A DNA stretch of 64,000 nt from the NCBI GenBank assembly GCA_000499405.2, contig HG738141.1:1430481-1494480 (forward strand), written 5' to 3'. Both the position numbers and the translations under genes were made by a program. This document shows, one piece after another, positions 62,971 to 64,000 of this stretch (within the stretch, counting starts at the first letter, position 1; every line of letters starts with the position of its first letter). Below the pieces are notes generated by a model. The model had not been told where the DNA came from, ran no database searches, and saw only the letters and a program-made list of their open reading frames with translations. The stretch is from Onchocerca volvulus. Its lineage: Eukaryota > Nematoda > Chromadorea > Rhabditida > Onchocercidae.

Positions 62971-63167
62971 TCAAAATGCAAATGCAAATAAGTTGCATTT
63001 CAAATTGCAAGACATTGTAGAACTCGACCTTGCTTTTTTGCTAGGAGTTGTAAGACCAAAAAAGAGTGATTTTAAACAATCGCCAAGTGCCTTACCAAAT
63101 GACGGTTGGCACAGATGCATTCCTATCGAGACAATAGAACGAACTTATATGACTTGGCAAATATATT
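62971..63167 (+). CDS. Possible internal exon, unidentified
   Basis: A 197-base open stretch has a good acceptor (TTTGCAG at 62964-62970) and a consensus donor (GTAAGT at 63168). It encodes about 65 residues with LDLAFLLGVVRPKK and NDGWHRCIPIETIERTY. Entry phase is 2 and exit phase 1. No matching neighbouring exon was found, and the nearest downstream acceptor (63234) would give an immediate stop. Confidence 0.3.
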
Positions 63168-64000
63168 GTAAGTTGTACGTCTGATAGAAATAAAAAATCG
63201 AGAAAAAAGCACATGCTTTTTTCAATAAATTTCAGGAGCCTTTCATTTAATGAATATGGAAAATATCTCATTTTGCTATGCAAAAAATTTCCAGAGAGAT
63301 CTAATGCTTTGAGATCTATCATAAAGTTTTCAGATAGTAGATGATTTCTTGTCTCTAGTTTTCCCTCGGAATTACGGATGAAATAAAAGTAACTAATCTC
63401 AATTATAGAAATGTGTGCCAATGTGTCATTTCATGCTTGTAAATAATTCATTCACTTTGCAATGCAGTAACAGTTCTCGACCTCTTCTAGATTTCATCAG
63501 AAGAGGAAGTCAATGAAAAAAAAAAAAAGTAATCCAGGTTGCTGTCTAAATTATTATTGAAATGGGATGGCACATCTGACACAGCTCTGTCAATTTGACT
63601 TTTATCAAACGCAGCTTATCATCGCATGCTTATCTATCAATCTCTTTTTCCTAAATTTTTTCAGCTGAGATGCATCGTACCCATACATATATTTCTTCCG
63701 TCTGTTATCTTATTGTTCCACACAAATCTTATCTGCTTATCACGCGCATTCCGACAGGTAACAATAACAATTGTGATATCCACAGGTGACGCTACACCTC
63801 ATTAGATATCTCTTTTGAAGTAGTATGACTGAGATATTTGACAGCTTGCTGATTGTATGGTAATCAGCAATTGAAAAGGTTCATTTGATTCAAATGTCAT
63901 GGAATGAAGTTGTGCTAATTAATAAATTTTTCGTATTACTTACTGATAATTGATTTGCACCACAAAAGTTTCATCGTGGTCATCTCGATTTGGATGATTA
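63168..64000. other. Right end of the window, no gene seen
   Basis: No supported exon, RNA gene or repeat was recognised. Only a 12-base A run near 63517 and short chance frames. A gene starting beyond the window could extend exons here. Confidence 0.4.

Overview
The window looks like nuclear DNA of a parasitic nematode. It is AT-rich, with short exons, TTTCAG/TTTTAG-type 3' splice sites, and AG sites 7 to 43 nt before several start codons that would suit spliced-leader trans-splicing. Clade III (spirurid or filarial-like) is my best guess from intron sizes and gene style, not from a species match. All gene models were built by hand from reading frame, splice sites and remembered protein families; exon phases were checked arithmetically.

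Left part (1-14 kb): a BAR-like coiled-coil protein gene (331-2103, +); a spacer with two tandem repeats; a secreted Kunitz plus lustrin-cysteine gene (4608-6067, +) with an unusual AT donor; 4.3 kb without a supported gene; and a casein-kinase-1/TTBK-type kinase (10369-13900, -).

Centre (15-43.3 kb): head-to-head with the kinase lies a run of four + strand genes. Three encode endoplasmic-reticulum or secretory-pathway membrane proteins: seipin (lipid droplets), JAMP/JKAMP (ER quality control) and PGAP3/Per1 (GPI-anchor remodelling). The fourth is a 34-exon FANCD2 orthologue spanning about 16 kb (interstrand-crosslink repair). Its intron 8 holds a cluster of related repeats, at least one ended by inverted termini.

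Right part (43.3-64 kb): gene-poor. The only confident model is a secreted or membrane Thr-rich protein of unknown family (53665-57027, +). A few isolated open exons at 61.7-63.2 kb and a 57-base A run follow. The rest looks intergenic or intronic.

Most worth checking: the AT-AG intron of the Kunitz gene, a Gln where the conserved FANCD2 mono-ubiquitination Lys would sit, one FANCD2 junction without a GT donor, a Ser-Arg-Asp in place of His-Arg-Asp in the kinase, and the unknown Thr-rich gene. I saw no clear sign of an entirely new biological system.
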